In this document: positions 1-8,955 of the stretch, in pieces | Layout: each line of letters opens with the position of its first letter | Numbering within the stretch: position 1 is the stretch's first letter | Notes under the pieces: model-generated | The model's database searches: none | What the model saw: the letters and a program-made list of their open reading frames with translations, nothing else | Told to the model about the DNA's origin: nothing | Made by a program: the position numbers and the translations under genes | Origin: Agrococcus baldri | Lineage (GTDB): Bacteria > Actinomycetota > Actinomycetes > Actinomycetales > Microbacteriaceae | Direction: 5' to 3' | DNA length: 64,000 bases | Assembly: GCA_007988785.1 (NCBI GenBank) | Contig: BJUU01000003.1 | Span: forward strand, 1-64,000

Positions 1-1
1 C

Positions 2-964
2 GCCGCGGCGGCGCTCGCGGCGGCGGCGGCCGCCAGCGCGGGCGCGCTCGCGCTGCTCGGCCACCCGCCGCACGCGGCGCTCGCCGCGGCGCTCGGCCTG
101 GCCGCCGGCCTGCAGCTCGGCGCCATCCGCGGGCAGGTCGCCGCCGATGCGGCGCTCGCCCCGCGCGTGCGCCCGGCGCCCACGCTGCTGGCCGCTGCCG
201 TCGGCGTGGTGCTCGTCGCAGCCTCCGCCCTGCTGCCGGAGCTCGGCGTCGGCATCGCGCTCATCGCCGCCGCCGTGCTGCAGCTGCTCGTCTGCGCCCT
301 CGCGGTCGGCGGCGCGTCCACCACCGCCACCGATCCCGCCGATGGACCCCATCGCGCCAGCTGGACCCCGAATATCGGGTCCACTGTCGGCGAAGGGGTC
401 CCCGAAGCGCCCGCTCGCGCGCCAGCGCTCCCGCCTCAGCTGCTCGCCCTGCTCGCGATCGCCGCGGCCGGCCTCACCGCCCTCGCCGCGCTGCGCCCCG
501 CCCTGTCGGCGATCGGCGCCGACGAGCCGCAGCCGGCCGGCCCGCTCGCCCTCACGCTCGCGCTCGGGGCGCTGCTGGGCCCGCCGCTCGCGATGCTCGC
601 CGAGCGCCTCGGCGGCCGAGCACCCGCCGTGCTCGCGACGGCGGGCGGCGCCGCCGCGCTCATCGCCCCCATCGCGCGGCCGGGAGCCCTGGACTACGTG
701 GCCGCGGCCGTCCTCGGTGCGGCGCTCGCCGCATCCGTCGCCCTCGCCGAGCTCGCCCGCCGCTCCGGTGCGCGCCCGCCCGCGGGAGCGATCGCCCTCA
801 TCCTGCTCGCGGGCGCCGCCGGTGCCGGCCTCGCCGCGCTGCTGCTCGCCGCCGTGCCGCTGCCCGACGTCGTGCTCGGTGCAGCGCTCGCGTGCCTCGT
901 CGCGGGCATCGGCGTGTGGGTGCCGACGAGCACCACCGCGGCCGCGGCTCCACCGCCTAGCTGA
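2..964 (+). CDS. Polytopic membrane protein, 5'-truncated (MFS-like)
   Basis: This is the 3' part of a gene whose start lies left of the window; the frame is open from base 2. The visible ~320 residues are almost entirely Ala/Leu/Gly/Val hydrophobic segments, with at least eight likely membrane spans and a Pro-rich cytoplasmic loop in the middle (around bases 340-430). A GPPLAMLAERLGGR segment resembles the MFS loop 2-3 signature (G-x-LADRxGRR), so an MFS transporter remnant is my best guess, but the sequence is too low in complexity to be sure. The stop overlaps the 3' end of the convergent purF by 8 bp. Substrate cannot be inferred. Confidence 0.6.
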   Translation, partial: AAAALAAAAAASAGALALLGHPPHAALAAALGLAAGLQLGAIRGQVAADAALAPRVRPAPTLLAAAVGVVLVAASALLPELGVGIALIAAAVLQLLVCALAVGGASTTATDPADGPHRASWTPNIGSTVGEGVPEAPARAPALPPQLLALLAIAAAGLTALAALRPALSAIGADEPQPAGPLALTLALGALLGPPLAMLAERLGGRAPAVLATAGGAAALIAPIARPGALDYVAAAVLGAALAASVALAELARRSGARPPAGAIALILLAGAAGAGLAALLLAAVPLPDVVLGAALACLVAGIGVWVPTSTTAAAAPPPS

Positions 965-2414
965 GCTGCGTGCGCTCCACCCACTCGAGGTACTCCTCGG
1001 TGACGCCGCCGGTGACGTACTCGCCGGTGAAGCACGACAGGTCGAGGCCCGAGATCTCGGAGCCGTCGAGGATCGCCCGCTGCAGGTCGTCGACCTCCTG
1101 GTAGACGAGGAAGTCGCTGGCGAGCGCCTCGTTCACCTGCGGGATGGTGCGACCGGATGCGATGAGCTCGGCCCGCGAGGGCATGTTGATGCCGTAGACG
1201 TGCGGGTAGCGCACCGGCGGCGCCGCCGAGGTGAACGTCACGGAGTTCGTGCCCACCGAGCGCATCATCTCGACGATCTCGCGGCTGGTGGTGCCGCGCA
1301 CGATCGAGTCGTCGACGACCAGCACGTTCTTGCCGCGGAACTCGCTCTCGAGCGCGTTCAGCTTCTGCTTCACCGACTTCTTGCGGGCGGCCTGCCCGGG
1401 CATGATGAAGGTGCGGCCGACGTAGCGGTTCTTGTAGAAGCCCTCGCGGTACTCGATGCCGAGCCGGCGGGCGACCTCCATCGCGGCGGGCCGCGACGAG
1501 TCGGGGATGGGCATCACGACGTCGATCGCGCCGGAGGGCGTGTACTTCGCGATGGTGTCGGCGAGCCGCTCGCCCATGCGCAGGCGCGACTCGTAGACGT
1601 TGATGCCGTTCATCACCGAGTCGGGGCGGGCGAGGTAGACGTACTCGAACGAGCAGGGCAGCAGCACGGGGCGCTCGTGCGTCTGCCGCGAGGCGAGCTC
1701 GCCGTCGGGCGCGATGAAGATGGCCTCGCCGGGCGCGACGTCGCGCTCGAGCGTGAAGCCCGAGCCGGTGAGCGCCACCGACTCGCTCGCCACCATCCAC
1801 TCGGTGCGCCCGGCGGCGCTCGTGCGCGAGCCGAGCACGAGGGGGCGGATGCCGAAGGGGTCGCGGAAGGCGAGCATGCCGTGGCCGGCGATGAGCGCGA
1901 TCACGCCGTAGGAGCCCTGGATGCGCTCGTGCACGCGCCGCACGGCGGTGAAGACCCGGTCGGCGTCGAGGCTGCCGCTGGCGACGAGCGACTGCAGCTC
2001 GGAGCCCAGCACGTTGACGAGCATCTCGGTGTCGCTGCCGGAGTTCACGTGCCGGTGGTCGACGGTCGCGAGCTCCTGCTCGAGCTCGCGCGAGTTGGTC
2101 AGGTTGCCGTTGTGCACGAGCACGATGCCGTAGGGCGCGTTCACGTAGAAGGGCTGCGCCTCGAGCTCGTTCTCGGCCTCGCCGCGGGTGGCGTAGCGCA
2201 CGTGGCCGAGGCCGCTGTTGCCGAGCAGCGCGCGCATGTCGCGGGTGCGGAACGCCTCGCGCACCTGCCCCTTCGCCTTCCGCATGTGGATCGAGCGGCC
2301 CTCGGCGGTGGCGATGCCGGTGGAGTCCTGCCCGCGGTGCTGCAGCAGCGCGAGGGCGTCGTAGACCTGCTGGTTGACGCTCGAGTCGGAGACGATGCCG
2401 ACGATGCCGCACAC
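957..2414 (-). CDS. purF: Amidophosphoribosyltransferase
   Basis: Catalyses the first committed step of de novo purine synthesis: PRPP plus glutamine to 5-phosphoribosylamine, in the cytoplasm. The 485-residue product begins MCGIVGIV, so Cys2 becomes the N-terminal nucleophile of the class II glutaminase domain after Met removal. Glutaminase signatures (QHRGQDSTGIA, then the GHVRYATRGE region) fill the first ~230 residues. The phosphoribosyltransferase half carries the PRPP loop VLVVDDSIVRGTT near residue 365. Length is normal for the family. It is transcribed away from purM, about 4.2 kb distant, whereas these genes often sit together in actinobacteria. Four catabolic and accessory genes separate them here. 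Confidence 0.97.
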   Translation of the reverse strand: MCGIVGIVSDSSVNQQVYDALALLQHRGQDSTGIATAEGRSIHMRKAKGQVREAFRTRDMRALLGNSGLGHVRYATRGEAENELEAQPFYVNAPYGIVLVHNGNLTNSRELEQELATVDHRHVNSGSDTEMLVNVLGSELQSLVASGSLDADRVFTAVRRVHERIQGSYGVIALIAGHGMLAFRDPFGIRPLVLGSRTSAAGRTEWMVASESVALTGSGFTLERDVAPGEAIFIAPDGELASRQTHERPVLLPCSFEYVYLARPDSVMNGINVYESRLRMGERLADTIAKYTPSGAIDVVMPIPDSSRPAAMEVARRLGIEYREGFYKNRYVGRTFIMPGQAARKKSVKQKLNALESEFRGKNVLVVDDSIVRGTTSREIVEMMRSVGTNSVTFTSAAPPVRYPHVYGINMPSRAELIASGRTIPQVNEALASDFLVYQEVDDLQRAILDGSEISGLDLSCFTGEYVTGGVTEEYLEWVERTQLS

Positions 2415-2526
2415 AGGCGAGCTCCTTCTGTCGCGGGGGTGACGATCCAGCCTATCGAGCAGGACGTGCGGCGGATGCGCCGAAGTCGTTCACCCGTCGG
2501 TCAGGGAAGCGGAGCACAGTGGGCAC

Positions 2527-3387
2527 ATGCGACCCGATACGGAATCCATCAAGCATCTGCCCGAGCAGCAGCAGGAGTGGCCCGGACGGACGGACCAGCT
2601 CGCCCCGGTGCCCGATCACGGCGAGACGAGCTACACCGGTCGCGGCCGGCTCGAGGGCAAGCGCGCCCTCATCACCGGCGGCGACTCCGGCATCGGCCGC
2701 GCCACGGCCATCGCCTTCGCCAAGGAGGGGGCCGACGTCGCCATCGCCTACCTGCCGCAGGAGCAGGACGACGCCGACGAGACGCGCCGGCAGATCGAGG
2801 CCGCGGGCCGGCGAGCGGTGCTCGTGCCCTGCGACCAGCGCACCGAGCAGGCCAACATCGATCTCGCCAAGACGGTGGTGGATGCGTTCGGCGGGCTCGA
2901 CGTGCTGGTCAACAACTCGGGGTACCAGATGGCGCAGGACGGGCTGGAGCAGATCTCCGACGAGCAGCTGCGCCAGACCTACGAGACGAACATCTTCGCC
3001 ATGTTCTTCCTCACCAAGGCCCTGCTGCCGCAGCTGGGCGAGGGGGCGAGCATCATCAACTGCGCCTCCATCCAGGCGTTCGAGCCCTCCGAGACGCTGC
3101 TCGACTACGCCTCGACGAAGGCGGCGATCAACAACTTCACCGTCAACCTCGCGGCCACGGTCGGCGAGCGCGGCATCCGCGTGAACGCCGTCGCGCCCGG
3201 CCCGATCTGGACGCCGCTGCAGCCGGCCACGAAGCCGAGCGTGAAGGACTTCGGCATGGATGCGCCGCTCGGCCGACCGGGGCAGCCGATCGAGGTGGCG
3301 ACCGCGTTCGTCTACCTGGCGAGCGACGAGGCGAGCTACGTCTCCGGCACCGTGCTCGGCGTCACCGGCGGCAAGCCGGTCTTCTGA
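2527..3387 (+). CDS. SDR family oxidoreductase
   Basis: A 286-residue short-chain dehydrogenase. After a ~45-residue hydrophilic N-terminal extension typical of the glucose-1-dehydrogenase-like/YhdF subgroup, the Rossmann domain shows GGDSGIGRA (cofactor loop), VNNSGYQ (NNAG-type motif, with Ser replacing Ala), and the catalytic pair YASTK with an upstream Ser in NCASIQ. The C-terminus VSGTVLGVTGG is standard for the family. It is predicted to be cytosolic and NAD(P)-dependent; substrate is unknown. The start ATG follows a weak GGAGC ribosome site. The next gene, a hydrolase, begins 32 bp downstream on the same strand, so the two may be co-transcribed. Confidence 0.9.
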   Translation: MRPDTESIKHLPEQQQEWPGRTDQLAPVPDHGETSYTGRGRLEGKRALITGGDSGIGRATAIAFAKEGADVAIAYLPQEQDDADETRRQIEAAGRRAVLVPCDQRTEQANIDLAKTVVDAFGGLDVLVNNSGYQMAQDGLEQISDEQLRQTYETNIFAMFFLTKALLPQLGEGASIINCASIQAFEPSETLLDYASTKAAINNFTVNLAATVGERGIRVNAVAPGPIWTPLQPATKPSVKDFGMDAPLGRPGQPIEVATAFVYLASDEASYVSGTVLGVTGGKPVF

Positions 3388-3419
3388 GCGCTGTGGGCGG
3401 GCGCGGCCAGGCTGGCTGC

Positions 3420-4244
3420 ATGGCGCACACGCTCACCCGCACGCTCGAGTGGCGCGGCCGCACGGTCGCCTGGGACGCCTTCGGCGAGGGGCCGCCGCTC
3501 GTGATGCTGCACGGCACGCCCTGGTCGTCGTGGCTGTGGCGTCCGATCGCCGATCGGCTGAGCGAGCGCTTCCGGGTGCATCTGTATGACCTGCCCGGCT
3601 ACGGCGCCTCGTCGAAGCATCCCGAGCATCCGGTCGGTCTCGACGTGCAGGGCGAGCTGCTCGCCGAGCTGCTGCGCGGGTGGGGCCTCGAGCGCCCGCA
3701 CGTGATCGCGCACGACATCGGGGGAGCGGTCGCGCTGCGCGCCCGGCTGCTGCACGGCGCTCGCTTCGCCTCGCTCGTGCTCGTCGACGTGGTGGCGCTG
3801 CGGCCGTGGGGCTCGCCCTTCTTCTCGCTCGTGCAGCAGCACGCCGAGGTCTTCGCGCAGCTGCCGGCGGCGATCCACCGCGGGGCGATCGAGGCCTACA
3901 TCCGCGGCGCGAGCCATCGGGGCCTGCGCGATGACGAGCTCGCGGCGCTCGTCGGGCCGTGGCTGGGCGAGACGGGTCAGCCGGCCTTCTACCGCCAGAT
4001 CGCGCAGGCCGACGAGGCGCACACGGCCGAGCTCGAGTCGCGCCTCGGGGAGCTCGACGAGCCCGTGCACATCGTCTGGGGCGAGCGCGACGCGTGGATC
4101 CCGCTCGATCGCGCGCACCGGCTCCAGCGGGCCATCCCGCACGCGAGCCACGCGACGATCGCCGACGCAGGCCACCTCATCCAGCTCGACGCCCGCGAGG
4201 CGCTGGCGGCCGAACTGATCCGCTGGAGCGAGACGCTGCGCTGA
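3420..4244 (+). CDS. Alpha/beta hydrolase with Asp nucleophile motif
   Basis: A 274-residue alpha/beta hydrolase. The oxyanion-hole motif is HGTPWSS near residue 34. The nucleophile elbow reads HDIGG, so the attacking residue is Asp, as in haloalkane dehalogenases and epoxide hydrolases, not the Ser of esterases. The acid is likely Asp in WGERDAW, and the His is in AGHLIQ. The cap region lies around residues 130-200. This pattern suggests a dehalogenase/epoxide-hydrolase-like or related non-esterase activity, but the Trp that normally follows the Asp in haloalkane dehalogenases (HDWG) is Ile here, so dehalogenase is less likely. It lies 32 bp after the SDR gene and converges on kbl. Confidence 0.88.
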   Translation: MAHTLTRTLEWRGRTVAWDAFGEGPPLVMLHGTPWSSWLWRPIADRLSERFRVHLYDLPGYGASSKHPEHPVGLDVQGELLAELLRGWGLERPHVIAHDIGGAVALRARLLHGARFASLVLVDVVALRPWGSPFFSLVQQHAEVFAQLPAAIHRGAIEAYIRGASHRGLRDDELAALVGPWLGETGQPAFYRQIAQADEAHTAELESRLGELDEPVHIVWGERDAWIPLDRAHRLQRAIPHASHATIADAGHLIQLDAREALAAELIRWSETLR

Positions 4245-4256
4245 GCGGCGGCGCGC

Positions 4257-5435
4257 TCAGGCTGCGACGCGCTCGCGGGCCGCGGCGAACGCCGCGACCG
4301 CCCGGTCGACGTCGGCGTCCGAGTGGGCGGCAGAGAGCTGCACCCGGATGCGCGCCTCGCCGCGGGGCACGACCGGGAACGAGAAGGCGGTGACGTACAC
4401 GCCCTCGGCGAGCATCGCATCCGCCATCTGCGCCGCCAGCCGGGCGTCGTGGAACATGACGGCGACGATCGGGTGCTCGCCGGGCAGCAGCTCGAAGCCC
4501 GCCTGCTCCATGCCCGAGCGGAACCGCGCCGTGTTGCGCTGCAGTTGCTCGCGCAGCTCGCCCGCGCCCTCGACGAGGTCGAGCGCCTTGAGCGAGCCGG
4601 CCACCACCGAGGGGGCGAGCGCGTTCGAGAACAGGTAGGGGCGCGAGCGCTGCCGCAGCAGGTCGACGATCTCGGCGCGCGCCGCGATGTAGCCGCCGGA
4701 GGCCCCGCCGAGCGCCTTGCCGAGGGTGCCCGAGATGATGTCGATGCGATCCTGCACGCCCGCGAGCTCCGGCGTGCCCGCACCGGTCGGCCCGGTGAAG
4801 CCGGCCGCGTGCGAGTCGTCGACCATCACCATCGCGTCGTAGCGCTCCGCGAGGTCGCAGATCGCCTCGAGCGGGGCGAGGTAGCCGTCCATCGAGAAGA
4901 CGCCGTCGGTGACGATCAGTCGGCGCCGCGCGCCCGCCGCCTCCTGCAGCCGCGCCTCGAGCTCTGCCATGTCGCGGTTCGCGTAGCGGTGGCGGGCGGC
5001 CTTCGACAGGCGGATGCCGTCGATGATCGAGGCGTGGTTCAGGGCGTCCGAGATCACGGCATCGTCGGCGCCCAGCAGCGTCTCGAAGAGCCCGCCGTTC
5101 GCGTCGAAGCACGAGGAGTAGAGGATGCACGCCTCCTGGCCGAGGAAGGCCGCGAGCCGCGACTCGAGCTCGAGGTGCTGCGTCTGGGTGCCGCAGATGA
5201 AGCGCACCGAGGCCATGCCGAAGCCCCAGTCGTCGAGCGCGGCCTTGGCGGCGGCGACGATCGCGGGGTGGTCGGCGAGCCCGAGGTAGTTGTTGGCGCA
5301 GAAGTTCAGCACCTCCTGCCCGCCCGCGATCACGGTGGCCGACTGCGGCGAGTCGATGGCGCGCTCGCGCTTGGTGAGGCCCGCAGCCTCGATCTCGGCG
5401 AGCTCATCGGTGATGGATGCGCGGATGGAGAACAC
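4257..5435 (-). CDS. kbl: Glycine C-acetyltransferase (2-amino-3-ketobutyrate CoA ligase)
   Basis: PLP-dependent alpha-oxoamine synthase that cleaves 2-amino-3-ketobutyrate with CoA into glycine and acetyl-CoA, the second step of threonine degradation after Tdh. The 392-residue product has the family landmarks FCANNYLGL near the N-terminus, a cofactor-contacting DDSHAAGF, and the PLP-lysine motif [10 protein letters not shown]. Length matches E. coli Kbl (398). I chose a GTG start at 5435 because it gives the conserved N-terminus [11 protein letters not shown], follows GGAG at a normal distance, and lies only 2 bp beyond the tdh stop. Tdh and Kbl are thus translationally coupled and act in sequence. 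Confidence 0.95.
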   Translation of the reverse strand: MFSIRASITDELAEIEAAGLTKRERAIDSPQSATVIAGGQEVLNFCANNYLGLADHPAIVAAAKAALDDWGFGMASVRFICGTQTQHLELESRLAAFLGQEACILYSSCFDANGGLFETLLGADDAVISDALNHASIIDGIRLSKAARHRYANRDMAELEARLQEAAGARRRLIVTDGVFSMDGYLAPLEAICDLAERYDAMVMVDDSHAAGFTGPTGAGTPELAGVQDRIDIISGTLGKALGGASGGYIAARAEIVDLLRQRSRPYLFSNALAPSVVAGSLKALDLVEGAGELREQLQRNTARFRSGMEQAGFELLPGEHPIVAVMFHDARLAAQMADAMLAEGVYVTAFSFPVVPRGEARIRVQLSAAHSDADVDRAVAAFAAARERVAA

Positions 5436-5437
5436 GA

Positions 5438-6499
5438 TCAGGCTCCTTGGGTGAAGTCGAGGATGACCTTGCCCGCGGCGCCGGAGCGCGCGCGGTCGAA
5501 GGCGCCCTGCCAGTCGGCGAAGGCGAAGCGGTCGGTGATGACGGGGGAGACGTCGAGGCCCGTCTGGGCCATCGCGGCCATGGCGTACCAGGTCTCGAAC
5601 ATCTCGCGGCCGTAGATGCCCTGGATGGTCAGCATGTGCGAGACCACCTTGCCGAAGTCGAGCTCGATGGGGGCGGAAGGCAGGCCGAGCATCGCCATGC
5701 GCCCGCCGAAGTTGAGGTTCTCGATGATGCCCGCCAGCGCCGCGGGCGAGCCCGACATCTCGAGCGCGACGTCGAAGCCCTCGGTCATGCGCAGCTCGCG
5801 CTGCACGTCGGCGATCTCCTGCTCGCGCGGGTTGAGCGCATGGAAGCCGAGCGATCGCGCGAGCTCGAGCCGCGGCTGGGAGAGGTCGGTGACGACGATG
5901 TGGCGGGCGCCCGCGTGCCGGGCGACCATCGCGGCCATCAGCCCGATCGGGCCGGCGCCGGTGACGAGCACGTCCTCGCCGACGACCGGGAACTTCAGGG
6001 CCGTGTGCACCGCGTTGCCGAAGGGGTCGTAGATGCCGAACACATCGAGCTGCTGCGACGTGGCGGATGCGGCCGTCACGCCCGGGTGCATCCACACGTT
6101 GGCGGCCGGCAGCACGACGTACTCGGCGAAGCAGCCGTCGCGCTGCACGCCCAGGTTGGAGGTGCGGATGCACAGGTGGCGGCGGCCGGCGCGGCAGTTG
6201 CGGCAGTGCCCGCAGACGACGTGCCCCTCGCCGCTCATCAGCTGCCCGGCGACGTAGTCGGTGACACCCTCGCCCACCTCCACGATCTCGCCGCAGAACT
6301 CGTGCCCGACCGTCAGCCCGGGCGTCACGGCCGACTGCGCCCACGCGTCCCACGCGTCGATGTGCAGGTCGGTGCCGCAGATGCCGGCGCGCAGCACGCG
6401 CACCTTGACATGGCCGGGCGGGGTCTCGGGCTCGGGGATCTCGACCAGCTCGAGTCCTGGCGTGCCTCGGGTCACGAGTGCGTGCACGAACGTCTCCAT
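5438..6499 (-). CDS. tdh: L-threonine 3-dehydrogenase
   Basis: Zinc-dependent medium-chain dehydrogenase that oxidises L-threonine to 2-amino-3-ketobutyrate with NAD+. The 353-residue protein has the catalytic-zinc region [11 protein letters not shown] and GHEFCGEI, and a structural zinc cluster of spaced cysteines in [16 protein letters not shown]. The NAD-binding glycine loop is [12 protein letters not shown], and [11 protein letters not shown] is a Tdh hallmark. The start ATG gives METFVHAL; E. coli Tdh is 341 residues. It is the first gene of a two-gene operon with kbl. Its promoter must lie in the short gap shared with the divergent purM; I see no clear operator. Confidence 0.95.
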   Translation of the reverse strand: METFVHALVTRGTPGLELVEIPEPETPPGHVKVRVLRAGICGTDLHIDAWDAWAQSAVTPGLTVGHEFCGEIVEVGEGVTDYVAGQLMSGEGHVVCGHCRNCRAGRRHLCIRTSNLGVQRDGCFAEYVVLPAANVWMHPGVTAASATSQQLDVFGIYDPFGNAVHTALKFPVVGEDVLVTGAGPIGLMAAMVARHAGARHIVVTDLSQPRLELARSLGFHALNPREQEIADVQRELRMTEGFDVALEMSGSPAALAGIIENLNFGGRMAMLGLPSAPIELDFGKVVSHMLTIQGIYGREMFETWYAMAAMAQTGLDVSPVITDRFAFADWQGAFDRARSGAAGKVILDFTQGA

Positions 6500-6586
6500 C
6501 GACAGGTGGTGGGTGTTCCGCCGCCCATCCTGCCACCCCGTGCGCGCGACGAGATCGGGGTGCGCGCGGCTCGGTACCCTGGGAGC

Positions 6587-7675
6587 ATGAGCGATCCGTA
6601 TGCCTCCGCCGGTGTCGACACCGAGGCGGGCGACCGCGCGGTCGAGCTCATGAAGGCGGCGGTGTCGCGCACGCACGGCCCCGGCGTGGTCGGCGGCGTC
6701 GGCGGCTTCGCCGGGCTCTTCGACCTCTCGGCCGTCGGCGCCTACGCGAAGCCGCTGCTGGCCACCTCGACCGACGGCGTCGGCACGAAGATCGCGCTCG
6801 CGCAGGCGATCGACAAGCACGACACGATCGGCCAGGACCTCGTCGGCATGGTCGTCGACGACATCGTCGTGGTGGGCGCCAAGCCGCTGTTCATGACCGA
6901 CTACATCGCCTGCGGACGGGTCGTGCCCGAGCGCATCGCCGACATCGTGCGGGGCATCGCCGAGGCCTGCGAGGCCACCGGCACCGCCCTCGTCGGCGGC
7001 GAGACGGCCGAGCACCCGGGCGTCATGGAGCCCGACGACTACGACGTCGCCGGCGCCGCCGTCGGTGTCGTCGAAGCGGATGCGGTGCTGGGCGCCGAGC
7101 GCGTGCAGACCGACGACGTCGTGGTCGCCATGGCATCCTCGGGGCTCCACTCCAACGGCTACTCGCTCGTGCGCCACATCCTGGCCGAGCGCGGCATCGC
7201 GCTCACCGACCGGGTCGACGAGCTGGGCGGCATCGCCGCCGAGGCGCTGCTGGAGCCGACCAGGCTCTACACGGCGCCGCTGCTGGGCATGCTCGAATCC
7301 GGCCTCGGCATCCGCTCGATCTCGCACGTCACCGGCGGCGGCATCGCCGCCAACCTCGCGCGCGTGCTGCCGCAGCGGCACGCCGTCGAGATCGACCGCG
7401 CCGCGTGGCGGGTGCCGGAGGTCTTCGACGCGCTCGCGCAGCTGGGCGGCTTCCCGCTCAGCGACGCCGAGGGCACCTGGAACCTCGGCCTCGGCATGCT
7501 GGTGGTCGTCGACCGGGCGGATGCGGCCGGCGTCATCGCCGCGAGCGAGCGCGGCGGCATCCCGGCCTGGACGGTCGGCCGTGTGCAGGATGCGCCCGCG
7601 GATGCGAGGGGCTGGGTGAGCGGCGCCAAGGGTGTCGACGGCGGTGCCGTCCGGCTCAGCGGCAGCTACCGCTGA
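6587..7675 (+). CDS. purM: Phosphoribosylformylglycinamidine cyclo-ligase (AIR synthetase)
   Basis: Fifth step of purine synthesis: ATP-dependent closure of FGAM to aminoimidazole ribotide, cytoplasmic. The 362-residue protein starts [11 protein letters not shown]. It carries the PurM-superfamily motifs STDGVGTK, the Asp-rich [23 protein letters not shown], and [17 protein letters not shown] near residue 245. An ATG preceded by GGGAG sets the start. It is divergent from tdh and is followed after about 100 bp by the DUF4190 gene. It performs a later step of the same pathway as purF but is separated and oppositely oriented. Confidence 0.96.
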   Translation: MSDPYASAGVDTEAGDRAVELMKAAVSRTHGPGVVGGVGGFAGLFDLSAVGAYAKPLLATSTDGVGTKIALAQAIDKHDTIGQDLVGMVVDDIVVVGAKPLFMTDYIACGRVVPERIADIVRGIAEACEATGTALVGGETAEHPGVMEPDDYDVAGAAVGVVEADAVLGAERVQTDDVVVAMASSGLHSNGYSLVRHILAERGIALTDRVDELGGIAAEALLEPTRLYTAPLLGMLESGLGIRSISHVTGGGIAANLARVLPQRHAVEIDRAAWRVPEVFDALAQLGGFPLSDAEGTWNLGLGMLVVVDRADAAGVIAASERGGIPAWTVGRVQDAPADARGWVSGAKGVDGGAVRLSGSYR

Positions 7676-7773
7676 CGCCGTTGTGGGCAAGCGTCCAGGT
7701 TGCGCGCACACCCCGGGCGTACGGTGTCAGGCGGCTGGACCCACGGCGTTGATCTCGAGGCAGGAGGTGCGGG

Positions 7774-8403
7774 ATGCAGTCCGACCCCGACCGCTTCCGC
7801 CCACGCGACGGTGCGATCTCTGAGCAGTCCCCGCCCACGCCCGCCTCGCCCGAGCCGCACTCGGCCTTCGGCGCCAGCTACGGGCCGGCCCCGCAGCAGC
7901 ACGCGGCGCCTCGGTACGCGCCCCCCCAATACGCGCCCCCCCAGCACGCGCCGCCGCAGGCCGGCGCCCCGCGCCTGACGGCGCCCGGCTACGCGCCCGG
8001 CCACCCCGCCCCGCTGCATCGCGCATCCGCCGGAGCCTTCGACGGCTACGACGCCCCGCTCATCCACCCCGCCGCTGCGCAGACCTCGAACCACACCCCC
8101 TACGGCGTGCCGGTGTACCGGGCGCCCGGCTACGGATTCGTGCCGCAGCCCTCGCGCGGCCTCTCGATCACGGCGCTCGTGCTGGGTGCGTGCTCGGTCG
8201 TCTTCGCGTGGGTGTTCGTGGTCGTGCCGATCATCGGCCTCGTGTTCGGCTTCCTGGCCCTCAGGCGCGAGCCCGCCGGCAAGGCGATGGCGATCATCGG
8301 CCTCGCGGGCTCAGCGCTGGGCCTGGTGTGGGTGCTGCTGTTCTACCTGCTGCCGTTGGGCGCCTTCCTCGGCGCCATGCTGCTCGCCGGCACCTCGCCA
8401 TGA
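7774..8403 (+). CDS. Pro-rich DUF4190-type membrane protein
   Basis: A 209-residue protein with a ~125-residue Pro/Ala/Gln/Tyr-rich cytoplasmic N-terminus (repeated APPQYAPPQHAPPQ) and a C-terminal DUF4190-like unit of two hydrophobic helices. These are ITALVLGACSVVFAWVFVVV and a second span joined by GFLALRREPAGKAMAIIGL. The linking motif LxLGxxSxxF...LAxxR/KEPAGKxMAI is shared with the next gene, so the two are paralogues. A perfect AGGAGGTG ribosome site precedes the ATG. Such proteins are common in Actinobacteria as envelope proteins of unknown role. Short tandem CCCCCCAATACG-type repeats occur in the Pro-rich part. Confidence 0.82.
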   Translation: MQSDPDRFRPRDGAISEQSPPTPASPEPHSAFGASYGPAPQQHAAPRYAPPQYAPPQHAPPQAGAPRLTAPGYAPGHPAPLHRASAGAFDGYDAPLIHPAAAQTSNHTPYGVPVYRAPGYGFVPQPSRGLSITALVLGACSVVFAWVFVVVPIIGLVFGFLALRREPAGKAMAIIGLAGSALGLVWVLLFYLLPLGAFLGAMLLAGTSP

Positions 8404-8505
8404 GGATGCCGTCGCGCGCGTCCGCGTAGCGATCCCCACCGGCGCGTCATAGGCTCGTCGCGGCGCGACTGCGCCCCCGTTCCGCACCAGCAGCAAGGAT
8501 CGCAC

Positions 8506-8889
8506 ATGACCTACACGCCTCCCGAGCAGCCTTCGCAGCCCGAGTCGAGCGGCGGCTACCAGCCCGCGCCCGCCGACGCCGGCTACCAGGCGTACCAGCA
8601 GCCCGGCCAGCAGCAGTACGGCTACGCGGCCGTCGACACCACGAAGAAGACGCTCTCGCTGTGGGGCCTCATCCTCGGCATCTCCAGCATCATCATCCCG
8701 ATCTTCCTGAACGCGATCGCCGGTGCGGTGCTCTCGGGCATCGGCCTGGCCAAGGAGCCCGCAGGCAAGACGATGGCGATCTGGGGCCTCGTGCTCTCGA
8801 TCCTCGGCTTCATCTGGAACATCGTGTTCTGGACGGTCGTGATCCCGCTCATCATCCTCGCCGCGATCGCAGCCTCCTACGGCTACTGA
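8506..8889 (+). CDS. DUF4190 domain membrane protein
   Basis: A 127-residue paralogue of the upstream gene. A short Pro/Gln/Tyr-rich N-terminus (about 45 residues) precedes two hydrophobic helices, LSLWGLILGISSIIIPIFL and an Ile/Val-rich C-terminal span. The family linker GIGLAKEPAGKTMAIWGLVLS lies between them. Function is unknown; the architecture suggests a small bitopic or hairpin envelope protein with a sticky cytosolic tail. It ends at a strong bidirectional hairpin shared with sdaA. Confidence 0.85.
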   Translation: MTYTPPEQPSQPESSGGYQPAPADAGYQAYQQPGQQQYGYAAVDTTKKTLSLWGLILGISSIIIPIFLNAIAGAVLSGIGLAKEPAGKTMAIWGLVLSILGFIWNIVFWTVVIPLIILAAIAASYGY

Positions 8890-8894
8890 GCCGA

Positions 8895-8941
8895 CCGCAC
8901 GCAGAAGGGCCAGCCGCGAGGCTGGCCCTTCTGCCGTGCGG
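8895..8941. terminator. Bidirectional intrinsic terminator
   Basis: A near-perfect inverted repeat: CAGAAGGGCCAGC pairs with GCTGGCCCTTCTG around a 6-nt loop, and the stem continues outward with CCGCAC/GTGCGG after one bulged base. It sits between the convergent DUF4190 and sdaA genes and can serve both strands. Confidence 0.85.
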
Positions 8942-8955
8942 CGCGGCGCGGCGGG

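Noticed and set aside
2-4244. A 1365-residue frame running from the first gene across purF to the hydrolase
   Set aside because: It is an open frame caused by extreme GC content. Only its last part is the hydrolase, and purF on the other strand clearly accounts for the middle.
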